Shown piece after piece: positions 38,050 to 48,409 of a DNA stretch of 64,000 bases. Origin of the DNA: Trematomus loennbergii. Taxonomy: Eukaryota > Chordata > Actinopteri > Perciformes > Nototheniidae. Location: positions 13,672,434 through 13,736,433 of the forward strand of contig JAAOOA010000033.1 of the NCBI GenBank assembly GCA_012861695.1. The letters run 5' to 3'. The position numbers were made by a program, and so were the translations under genes. The first letter of the stretch is position 1, and each line of letters opens with the position of its first letter. The notes beneath the pieces were generated by a model. That model had not been told where the DNA came from. It saw nothing but the letters and a program-made list of their open reading frames with translations, and did not search any database.

Positions 38050-39858
38050 AAAGTGAAGAGTAAATTAATTAAAAAACAGAATATCATACACACTGAGCTG
38101 CTGCAGTTTTAAGCAAAAAAACAAGACCTTGAAAATAAGTAATTCCTAAAGCTAGCCCCACCTCCCTTCTTTTTAATATCCACCTCAGTGAAAGGAGGCA
38201 AAGAGAGGTTGATTTAAAGAAAAAGCCTTTGTTGTCTTCCGCCAAGTTCAAGGCAGGAAGTAAAGAAGATGAGAGGAGGTGAAGGGAAAGGAAAACAAGA
38301 CAAAGGAGAGGGTGATGAGACTAGTGGGGCCAAGTGCTGTTGAGTTATATTATGTTCAGGATGTGAAGAGCAGTGGAGGAGGTAAGGTGAAAAGGCAATG
38401 TTTCTCTTAAAGGATAAGATGGAAAAGGGCAAAGCTAGAGGGAGGAGTAAAACAAAAAGTGAGTGTAGAGCAAGAGGATAATATACCAGGGGTGATATAG
38501 AGTTGAGTTGGAGGGGAGGGGGTTCCCAGACCACCTGCATGGCCTTCTGTCCCACAATCCATCAGGTCGTCTGAGGCTGCATGGCCACACGCCACAGTGA
38601 TAAATCTGCCTTTCAACCCAACACGGTCCAGCATGACAACTTGGCATTTTAACTTTCAAACTAAGATACTGAAGACATGAAATCCACAACTGCAGAAAGA
38701 ACGGGTATTTATTGGTGGCGGCTAAAAAAGAGAAAGTACTTCTTAGTTACGGATAATGATAAGATATCTTTTTTAATGGAATGTGATCCAATTAGTGGGC
38801 AAAACAATAATATCAAGTTCATGTGGGAGGATTGAGATGAACACAATATGTGTAACCATATATGTTGGAGTGCAGGAATGATTAATACTGTAGGATTGGT
38901 CTTTACATAATTATATGTACTTTATGAAACATGGTTAAAGTTATGCAGACATAAAACTTGGTTAAGTTAAAAGGAGAGCATAAATTGCCATTCTGTGATA
39001 CAGTCTCTGGTCTCCATACCTATCTTTTTACCCAACCGCCCTTACTTTACATTATGTTCATTAAGTTAAATACTATATGGTACACTTCCTTTGCATTGTC
39101 CTTTATGGAAGAGGTCCTATGCCCTTGAATATGGTGCCCTTCCAATTTGTTTATTATAACAGGTTATACTCCGTGGTTCCATCATGCAAAATGCAATACA
39201 ACAAAGACATGCAGTCCAAATGACAAACCTTTTAGAACAATGCAACTTCTCACCCAAATTTGACATATTTATACTGTCAGTCTGAGTCTCTTTTCCTTTA
39301 AAAGTATTTTGTACACACAGATTGGAGCATGCATACACACAACTGCTATGATATAATATCTCCTTGTCACAATAATACAGCATGGGTCCAAAGTCATCTG
39401 CCTTATCATAAGGAGAAGTAGCAGGGTTTAGTCTTTTATCAGTGTGCTGAGTTAACAACATAAACATTACTTTAAACAAGTCAAAACATATAAAGCATAT
39501 GGAAGAATGAAGACAATGGTCACCCAGAGACATATTTTCGAGGCAGAGATATGCAGGACTTTTAGTAATATCAGATATGTGGGCAGAGGTCATTTCTCTC
39601 CTTCTCTCTGCTCTCTCTATTAAACAATATACACTTAATTATGAGTAATTTGTTGGATGCTGACTAGTTAAAGTGCTATGCCTTGAAGTAAAGTATGCTT
39701 TAAAGACAGTTCAGTCAGACAACTCACGTGTTTCTTTAACATGCTTATTAGAAGCAGCATATCGTTGAGTTTGGCGTCTAGGCTCGGGCCTCATCACTCC
39801 ACAGATATACATAGCACGATGAGTGATGATTAAATAACTAACCCCCCCGAGCCTACAG
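38050..39858. other. Spacer; purine-rich block at about 38180-38520
   Basis: The plus strand is strongly purine-rich at about 38180-38520. A minus-strand frame of 158 codons at 39117-39593 is the longest in the window but resembles no family, lacks splice or start context and lies in AT-rich DNA. It is most likely fortuitous. Confidence 0.45.
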
Positions 39859-39902
39859 GTGGAAGCTGGGGTGGAAGCTGGGGTGGTGGTGGTGGTGGTG
39901 GG
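39859..39902. repeat. GGTGGAAGCTGG duplication running into (GGT)n
   Basis: A 12-bp unit is repeated twice and runs into about seven GGT triplets. It lies in a GC-richer patch (39760-39960) where the minus frame reads Thr/Ala runs. Confidence 0.85.
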
Positions 39903-41592
39903 GCAGGCAAGCAGCAGCGACGTGGAAGTAGCTGCAGCAATAGCAGCAGCAAGCAATGCATGGAGAGAGATCTGGCAGGTTAAATAGAGCGGCATATTAA
40001 GGAGACTCTGATTGGTTGGTTGTAGAGTGGCAAGGGGCGTTATGTATGAATGCAGCATAAGTGCTCGAGTTGACTGCCTGAACTAGCTCGCAGGCTTCGC
40101 CCCATTTATGTGAGTCATTACAAAGATTCTGATCAAAAGCCACTTGAAATGTTTTGACGTCTTTATCTCTGTGCGGTTAATAAAATGGAGAATTGGTTGA
40201 CAACATGAAGAATAAAATCAATTTCGTTGTTCCATATTTCGTGAAACAGCAATATTACCATGGCATTGTCTTTTCAAAGGAATGTAATTGTGAGATTCTT
40301 ATTCCAGTGTAATGATGCTGTGAAAAAGAGAACAAAGCCTCACGCTCTGATTTTCATCCGTTTTTTTGCCATTTTTTCTCTCTCGCTTTGACCATTGTTC
40401 TGGTTTCTCTGCATGACTTCTGTTTCATTTTCTGTCTTTCATAAGATGCATAAAATGTCTCAGTCAATAGCATGTATTCTCATTTTTCGAGTTACATAAT
40501 CTCTGGGTTTTAATGTCATTCAGGGACATGAGAACCCTTTTGATGTTGCGTACAGTTGCCTGCAGTAGGGCACTCATTAGACCAATGACATAAAGGTAAA
40601 AACGTCAGTATTTGAATTTGCAATTGAGAATCAGGGACTGATCATCAGAGGCCCAAAACATCCAAGTTCATCAGTGTCAGCAGGTTTAATGGAGAAATAT
40701 CAAATAAAACAGTTATCTATATCATAAACATTTGGCTAAAGTTAACTATTTCTCCTTAAAATCACATTTCAAATATTAAGCTTATTAAAAACACTGTCCT
40801 TGCCATATGTTGCACTGCTAACGCTCTCTTAGCAAATGCCTGTTGTGTGCTCTGCAGCCTGGCTTGTCCTGCTTGTTTCTCATTAGTTATGCAGGTTGTG
40901 GTGCGATCCTGGAGATTCCCATCATGCTCCTGTGACCTCACTCACCACATTAGCATCGTGATGAAGATTCTGAACAAAGCTGTGGCATATGTTGCAGCCT
41001 GCTTTACTCTCTTCTCTCGTATCATCCTTCGAATATCCAAGGTAGGGAACATGCAGTAGATATGTCTGTTTGTACAGAATGTGGCTAATGCTAAGGTTAG
41101 AGAATAAGAAATACAATGTGTGAAACTGTTTAAAGTTGACATGTTTGTAGTTTCCTTCGAGTGCTGGATGCGCAAGAGAGGCGGAACACACTTAAAACAA
41201 GTAGCTTGCAGCAGAAGCTCAGTCTTCAGATGACTTCAATGAGTTTGGACATTCTTCACACTGCATTTGAGCTCCAGACATCTTGCAGTCATGTGTTGAA
41301 TGTGCCCTGTGTTATTTGGAGAATTTCAAACACATAAAGGAGGCAAAGAATATATCACTACATTTCTCTGCTCTGAAAACCAGCAACAACAGCAAATGCA
41401 GTGATATTTATTCACATTGAATTTAAATCAGCAATAGCTTCAATATTTAGTTATTGGTTACAGGGCAGTGATCTAATTTGGAATTCTTTATCTTTCTGTA
41501 TAAATATCACACTGCTTACTGAAATATTTCCCAGTTCAGTGGTTGTATATGAATGTCGCTCTGTTTCAGGGCAGATAACTTTGCAACGTTCA
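39903..41592. other. Spacer, no gene seen
   Basis: Around 40850-41190 frames are open on both strands. Weak splice signals are present (AAG/GTAGGG at about 41040 on the plus strand, GTG/GTGAGT near 40945 on the minus strand), but no exon with good signals at both ends could be built. Confidence 0.45.
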
Positions 41593-41635
41593 TTATATCA
41601 TAGTCCACTGTTTTAGTCAGTGGACTATGATATAA
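41593..41635. repeat. Perfect 18-bp hairpin
   Basis: The arm TTATATCATAGTCCACTG (41593-41610) and its exact reverse complement (41618-41635) flank a 7-nt loop TTTTAGT. An 18-bp perfect stem is unlikely by chance. It could be a palindromic remnant of a transposon or a short hairpin RNA, but the stem is shorter than a usual miRNA precursor. Confidence 0.85.
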
Positions 41636-41854
41636 CTTCCGTATTCAGGAAATATGTTACCAGTTTTTGGTCAATATATATAATTACTACCCTCATATTG
41701 AAAAAGCCACTGCAGGAAGTTAATCATAGAAGTTAAATTGGAGTATTTTTTCCTTTGTCTCTCTCTATTGCAAAACATTAGGAGGTAGATATGTGTATGA
41801 CATAATGGGATGTCAAATTAATTTGATCACAACCCTATAGTCTGTGTCATAGGC

Positions 41855-42741
41855 CCAGTGGTTCTCAACTGGTCAGGCCTCGGGACCCACTTTTTTCCTT
41901 TGTCAATAAATCGTGACCCGAAATTTTGAACCACTTAAATCTATTCAACAAAATATCGTGCTGTAATATATACACTTTTCAGCATACAATATTAATTAAA
42001 GTGAAGTACAGTGCATATATCCCTTATATCCCTTCACAGAACTAAAGTATGCTTTTAAAAAAGGTTTGACAAGATGATGGAATCAAAGCTGAACTGTATA
42101 ACATAAAAAGGCACACATGCTGAAAACCCAACCCCAGAAGGAGATCTGGGGGTATTCTCCCAGGAGATTTTTAGAAATACTAACATATAAACTACGCATT
42201 CTGATACACTCTGAGAAGAAAATAAATACATCTATTACTACCGGACATATTAATAATATTTTATGCCATTGTTTATTTTTCACTTTGTTCTGACAGCTGA
42301 ACTTGCTGCTCCACACAGAGAGAAGAGCAAAGAGGAGATAGTTTGTGTGAATTACTTAAAATTGTGGGTAAGGGTAGATAGCCCCCATTGTTCTGTGACC
42401 TGTCAATCATCAAACCGGGGGTCATATTTATCTGAAGTTGTACCCAAGGATGTATAAAGAATAGTTCTACCGGAAAGTTATTCTCCGTGGGGACTTCCGG
42501 TAACAATCTTGATTCTGATTAGCCAGAAGACTCGAAAAAATATCTTTCATTGAGAAGATGATCACTACGTGACAGAAGTTTTCAAAACCGTTTATGGTCT
42601 CCGGTACTTCAGTCCAACGCCTACTGCATGTACAGCGTTAGACAATCGGGCCTTCAAAATGTCACTGTTTTCCCAAAAAAAAAAATGGAAACTGGTCCGC
42701 GACCCGCTTTTGGGTCGCGACCCACCAGTTGAGAACCACTG
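41855..42741. mobile_element. hAT-type DNA transposon, non-autonomous
   Basis: The ends are perfect 18-bp inverted repeats beginning CAGTGGTTCTCAACTGGT, a hallmark of Charlie-type hAT elements. A GGGTCGCGACCC sub-terminal motif follows at the right end and is degraded to CTCGGGACCC at the left. TCATAGGC lies before and TCATAGGG after, an 8-bp target duplication with one mismatch. The 887-bp interior has no transposase similarity that I can see, so this is a deleted or unrelated-core copy. The right end is better preserved than the left. Confidence 0.88.
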
Positions 42742-42749
42742 TCATAGGG

Positions 42750-44528
42750 CATACCAGGATTGTTAGGAAACTAATACAAGGCGACTAATAATGCATCATG
42801 TTAAATAAACGTTAATAAAAAAAACCTGGTTCATTATGCCATTATAATGTTTACTGTAGAGTACTCTCCAGAATAGTCAATGGTTGTCCAATTGATGGCG
42901 GCTGCAATGGTAGTGTGGTGTGCAATGGAATTCAACTTGACATTGGCCATTTATCTAACTAACTCATCATTAAAAATGATGCACCTTTTGAAAAAAACAT
43001 AGTGTATTACATGATTTGTTAGATGTGATGACAAACGTATTGGATAGATCAACCCATCTATTAAACTGCTGCTGCTAAAATGCAGGAATGGCAGTGGTTA
43101 ATTATTTGCTCTACATGTTGAGCTTTTTTTATGTACAAGCTTGTGTGTGTGTTTGCACTTAGTTTGGCGTGTCCCTTGTCAGGAGAGGAGAGTGTTTAAC
43201 AAATGACAGCCAGCTCAGGGACACAGGGGCCAGGGACCTCTGCTAGAGAGTCGGCCAACAATAAATCTCAAAAATCAATATGACAGGGCCCGGGGTAATC
43301 AGTATCAATGATTTTAAACTGGAATAAGTCCCTCGGGAGAAGAATGATAAAATCCACTGAGCTCCGAGTCTGAAAAACATCCCGAGGATGAAGGATGGAG
43401 ACGAGGAAGAAAAAGAGGAGGATGGGGGAAAAAGAAAGAAAGAGATTATTGATGATTTTTACCCAGAAACCCCTGCAGCAGGGTTAGGATCTCTGTTGTG
43501 CTTTCTCTGTCTGACACTTGTGCTCTTTCCAACTTTCTTTCCCTCATACCTATCATCACTCATTCTTCCACTGTCTTTTTGAATCACTCTCTCTATACAC
43601 TCCTACCCCCTCTTTTTGTAGTTTCAACCCACTGCTTTTTGCCTTTAATGTATTCTGATCACACTCTTTGTCACCATTCTCCACTTTCTCTGTGTTTATC
43701 TCGGTCTGTATCAGTTCTAAATGATAACAATTAGATATTTGTTCTGTTTTGTATTTTAATCAAACACTTCAGAATCTAGAGGCCAAATCATTTTTAAATG
43801 TCTCACTCACTGATCCATACCAACAATGCTGTATATTGTATTGATCTATGTGGTGGGACTGAAGGGGGTACTTTCCACAGGGATGAGAAAAGTCCCAGCA
43901 ACTTTTATGCATTTATAGTTTTACCTAGTAAAAATATAACAATAATGCCTTTAGTTGTTATGGTCACTTTCAGCAGCTGTTTCCCTAGTTGCATGGCAAC
44001 ACTGCCAATCAAAGTATTGTCATCATCCTGCACCAAATCCAGGAAAATGGCAAAACATTTTGGTGAGATGCAGTCATACAGTTTATTATAAATTGACTTA
44101 GAAAAATGACAAATTGCTTACAGTCTTTAGAAGCTCTGACACCAGTGTTTGGTTAAATGACTTCTGGAGATGTTTGCTTTTCATTTGTACTGTATATCCT
44201 GCTCTTTATGTGAGGCTCATTGTTGGCGGAACAGTTGGCTGATTTGGGTTTCATGTGCAGTACCAGCAGGCCTCTGTAACTGCAGCTTGTGCCCTTTGCT
44301 GAAGACAGTATGATACCCTGTCATGCTTAAAACATCTGGGCTTCTCTGTGGGTAAATGTCAACAAATAACATTCTGTCAGCGTTTTAAACATTTATCTGC
44401 CAGAGTTTCTCTTTACCGAGCGTCCTCCCCCCCTGCACTGGGCTCCCCCCTGGATGTATTCTAAACCCAGATAACACCCTAATACCACAGGCATTCATTT
44501 CAAATATTCTTTGCCTCTTTATTTCCAG
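42750..44528. other. Spacer with pyrimidine-rich block
   Basis: A purine-rich patch at about 43390-43450 is followed by a pyrimidine-rich run at 43490-43690. No gene was recognised. Confidence 0.5.
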
Positions 44529-44705
44529 CAGATAAATTCTGGCATCCATAATAACTCACATTCAAAGGAATGTAAACCACTGAACGCAGAGCAGGCAGGC
44601 CTCATTTTGGCTCTACTGATACGAGAAGGCGAAGCGAGCCTGGCAAGCCCAAGAGAACCAGCTGCACAGCATCTTTCACTATCACTAAATACACTTGGTT
44701 TGTAA
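44529..44705 (+). other. Candidate terminal coding exon
   Basis: A very strong acceptor (CTTTGCCTCTTTATTTCCAG) ends at 44528. The following frame is open for 58 codons to TAA at 44705, including QINSGIHNNSHSKECKPL and EQAGLILALLIREGEASLA. The composition is protein-like and GC-richer than the flanks. No AATAAA follows closely, the reverse strand is also open, and I know no match. Confidence 0.22.
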
Positions 44706-45099
44706 AACATAGGAGTACAATACTTATTTTTCTATTTTAGGGCTTTTATTGCATCTGTATTTAGCCTGATGTCTCTTCATTATATTCTTTTATCCTTAAC
44801 TAAAGCTGATAACAGGGCTCTTATTTTTCTTTATTCACCTGCTCAACTAGTAAGTGATAAAAAAGTTATTGTTTTTGTTTAAGACAAAAGACAAAACATA
44901 AACCTTGCACTTCAACGTGAACATATAGAGTTGTATTGGGGTTGAGGATTTATATCCATCTGATAAGCTATGCTGGTTTCCCCTTTCCCTGACATAGTTT
45001 CTCATTATTAAATACCAAATCTGATAAATACAATATTGTGAAAAATTACATTCCTCAACAATCATAATGTAAGAGACAAAACCAAATTGAATAACTTAA

Positions 45100-45449
45100 T
45101 TTAAAGGTGGGGTAGGTAAGTTTGAGAAACCGGCTCGAGATCTGCCACTTCCTTATAGAGCCCCTCCTCCAACACACACGAACGCGTGACCAATGAGGGC
45201 ACGAGATAAGTTTGTGCACAGATGGAAGGCTGACAGGCAGGTAGGCCATCCAATTATTTTAGCCGGGCCGGCTAAAATGATTGGTCGTGCTTTTTACAGT
45301 ACTACGGCTTCCACAGATGACATTTTTTTATGGATTTTTTGTCAAAGCACAGATATTCATTGCTATCGGGATGTTAAGAGCATTCCATGGAATATAACAA
45401 AAAGTGTATCTCGAGCCGGTTTCTCAAACTTACCTACCCCACCTTTAAA
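45100..45449. mobile_element. Palindromic MITE with 42-bp perfect inverted repeats, TTAA-type
   Basis: The left arm (45100-45141) and right arm (45408-45449) are perfect reverse complements over 42 bp, beginning TTTAAAGGTGGGGTAGG. TTAA at both termini (45101-45104 and 45445-45448) fits a TTAA target duplication, and TTAAAGG resembles T2/Kolobok-type ends. The centre holds a further near-perfect hairpin (CCAATTATTTTAGCC at 45250-45264 against 45270-45284, one mismatch). No transposase frame is present. Perfect arms suggest a fairly recent insertion. Confidence 0.85.
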
Positions 45450-48130
45450 TAGCAGGTTGTGACACACCTAAACTTGAATCCTTTGACTTCTTGGTCAAAA
45501 TGTCCACCATTTGACTGGGTAAAGCAATGTCATATCTTGAAGGGAAGCAGTTGAGCTCAGAGAATGTTAGTCATATAAAAAAATACAAAATAAAACACTT
45601 GCTCAGCTTGTTGTAAAGAAGTCCCCGCCCCAGTTACTAGGGGACAGTAAGAGCATTATGTAAGGTGATCAGCTACATTTATGTAAGTGCCAGATCTTTT
45701 TTTAATAGACTTATAAATACATAAAGGTACAAGTATTCAAACCTACTTCGCCATCATTTTCATATGCATTTTTCACATGGGGTAAGTGGTATCAAGACAG
45801 GACCAGCCAGGGCCATCAGTTAGCATGCTAATATCAGTAGATATCTCTGCAACACAATATGTAGGTATACCCATGTCTTTGATATCAAATCAGCACTGTT
45901 ACCTCTCGTTGTATTAACATTCTGACATATGGTGTACCTTTTAATCCCATGGGTGAAATATTGTTTGTATCTTCAGCTACCACTTTATGTAATGTACGCT
46001 ACATATTGGTTCACCTGCCTAATTGTTAACATCGTATCACTCACCTGCAGTATCCAGATTATTCCTGATGTTTCATAGTGAACAGATGTCTGATATGAGA
46101 ATGTCACGCTAGATCAGAAGAGAACAACAGTCCATCTTAAAGGTCAATGGGGGAGGGGAATAAACGTCTCATCTACCCCCACACTGCACATTTGGACTTT
46201 CCCACAATGCTATGCAGGGATTGGGACTGTTGGGTGGTAAAGCACGAGATGGAATGAACTGCTGCTTTTTTGTGGTAATCTCCTCAGTCGGAGAAATCGA
46301 GAAGCTTTCTCATTTATTTTATTTTGTTGTCTTTTTGCTCACTCCACTCATGTCTCCTTCTTCCCTCGGCCCCTCTGCTCATCATTTCATTCCCCAGCCT
46401 CCCCTCATTATCTTTCTAGACTCCTACTCATCATCTCGTCATGTTCTGCGTCATATCTTAACATTCCTTCCCTTCTCTCGTTCTCTCTGTATCTGTCTGT
46501 CACTGTCTATTCAGAGCAGATTAGAAGCCGTCAAACTGCCAGCAGACGCTGACTCATGAGCCTTTGAGACTGTGTTTGTGTGTGAGAAGCTCAAAGAGCA
46601 TCAAGGTTAATCTTTTGTCAAATCTTTGGGTTTAACCTTTGCTGTTAGTACAGATGACTTTGTTTTCTAGCCTGCTTCTGCTCATAGCGCGCACACATTA
46701 TAGTATGTGCTTACATGCTCAAACACACGTATACACAGGATTAATGCCAACATGATAGAGGTTAAACTGACAGGCGGCAATGATGAATTACCCACCTCTG
46801 CTAGGTTTAACCTCTTCGACATTACTAGCAAAACTGCACTTTCTGCTTCAACAACCTGCCGCAAGTCTAGAAACAATACAAACTATTTTGATTTCATTTT
46901 AATCACATGTGCACAATATTCAGCGTGCATTTTGTATACATTGAGTCATAAATGAAATCAGTCGTGAGGTTTTGAAACACGAGAATAGCCGAATAGTGGT
47001 GTGAAAAAGGTTTAGATTTTGGCTGGATTTTGGATAGGAAGTGAAATATTCGGTTTTCATTCTTTAGAAAGCATTTCAATGACCATATTTTGTTAGAGCC
47101 TATACTTTACACTCATATGGTAATTTAATGCTGTTAAAAGAATACAACCCAGACATCCGAAGGACTTTAGCTTTTTCACCAAATTCAGACCAGTTTCGTT
47201 CTAGCTGATACATTTTAGTCCTGGTTTTTCGTGCAAATTATGTAATAACAAAGACATCCTGCAGAAACTACTTAGAGCAGTTTAAACGACTAGTTTATCT
47301 TCAGTGTCTTTTGTTTGAAAGCTTGAGAGGAAGATGCTCGATGTAATGAAAGTGTTCTCAGTTGTGTTGTTGTTACTGTGGATGATGAATCTTTCACAGT
47401 TGGGGCCATACATCATCAGAAGTCAAAGAAATGTACAGCAGGTCAATTAGCAGTCAGACAACGCTTTACTCTTGCAGCCTGACCTTCTGGTTTGTGAAGT
47501 GCATGTCTGATAAACAGCCAGAAGGTAGCATTATTGGTTGATCCATCTGTCTTGCACTTTAATCAAGAAAATGGTGTCTTGGCCGGGAATTACTTGAAAA
47601 TGGCATAACTTTGGAGACATTTGGAAAGCTTTGTATGACCTTACGCTTTTTACTCTGATACGTCCTACCTAGTGACGTAGATCTTCTAACTCTTAAGGAT
47701 AGAATAATCCAGAAAATAATATTTTGCAGATTTATTAGGAAAATATGGGAAAAACATACCAGGGAATATTCTGCGCTGTGTATGATAGTTCAGTAGAGAA
47801 CCGCAAGATGGTTTTACCTCCGGTAGAAAATAGATGTGAGACCTTTTGCAGGGTGAACAAGCGCACAATCTTGATGTTGATATGTTCTCTATTTTTAATG
47901 GGTATTTCCATTTCCAGCTAAAGGTCAAGGGAAAAAATGAATGTCCGCTACACAGTGCACCCTCTGTTCGTGCTGCATGATGAGAATTATGAGGTTAAGT
48001 TAGACTTAGAATCAGGGAAATAAGAAGTGGAGGTATGGGGGAGATGGATAAAGTTGTTGTGAATTCTGTATTTCCATTTTCTGTCCAGACATGCAGGCAG
48101 AGGAATGCTTACCTGCACACACATTTTAGG

Positions 48131-48131
<1 letters not shown>
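45450..48131. other. Spacer, pyrimidine-rich at 46350-46510
   Basis: A pyrimidine tract ending CTGTCTATTCAG at about 46514 is a good acceptor and is followed by 14 open codons to a TGA, too short to call. A candidate minus-strand exon is listed separately. Nothing else was recognised. Confidence 0.45.
46045..46108 (-). other. Candidate exon, 64 nt, minus strand
   Basis: On the minus strand TGTTGTTCTCTTCTGATCTAG is followed by 64 nt ending CTGCAG, then a perfect GTGAGT donor. One frame is open across it, including VTFSYQTSVHYETSG. The peptide is not recognised and no neighbouring exon on this strand supports it, so it may be a cryptic site pair or part of a non-coding transcript. Confidence 0.15.
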
Positions 48132-48194
<63 letters not shown>

Positions 48195-48215
48195 ACACAC
48201 ACACAACACACACAC
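48132..48215. repeat. (AC)n microsatellite
   Basis: About 84 bp of AC/CA repeat, the longest in the window, with small interruptions near its 3' end (CACCACAC, ACAACAC). Thr-His and Cys-Val frames across it are artefacts. Confidence 0.97.
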
Positions 48216-48357
48216 TGTGCGGTCATAAACCCAGTCATGCCTCCTCTCTGCGGAGCTGTAGCGCAGTGTTCAGCTTTGATACAGCTGGTAATAAGTCATC
48301 AGAGCTGTGAGAGCTGAAGGACCCGGGGAGGTTTATTATTCCTGTCTTCACACACAG

Positions 48358-48409
48358 GAGCATCACTGACGGCTCAGGATTTACAAGATCACACACATTT
48401 GTTCCGGTG
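48358..48409 (+). other. Candidate exon, 52 nt
   Basis: The acceptor TTATTCCTGTCTTCACACACAG has a good pyrimidine tract, and the donor is GTG/GTGAGT. Two frames are open; one gives SITDGSGFTRSHTFVPV and ends on a codon boundary. That boundary is compatible with the candidate at 55795-55856, which is open in phase 0. The peptide is not recognised. Confidence 0.2.

Noticed and set aside
39117..39593. Longest open frame (158 codons, minus strand)
   Set aside because: It lies in AT-rich DNA with no recognisable domain, no supporting splice sites and cysteine-rich chance composition. One frame of this length is plausible in 64 kb read in six frames.
40847..41191. Possible exon with frames open on both strands
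   Set aside because: The plus-strand donor (AAG/GTAGGG) and the minus-strand donor lack convincing acceptors, and neither peptide is recognised.
48061..48112. Minus-strand CAG/GTAAGC donor next to the CA repeat
   Set aside because: The exon it would close consists of the (TG)n microsatellite, so it is almost certainly unused.
48035..48317. Plus- and minus-strand frames with Thr-His or Cys-Val runs
   Set aside because: They are translations of the CA microsatellite at 48132-48215.
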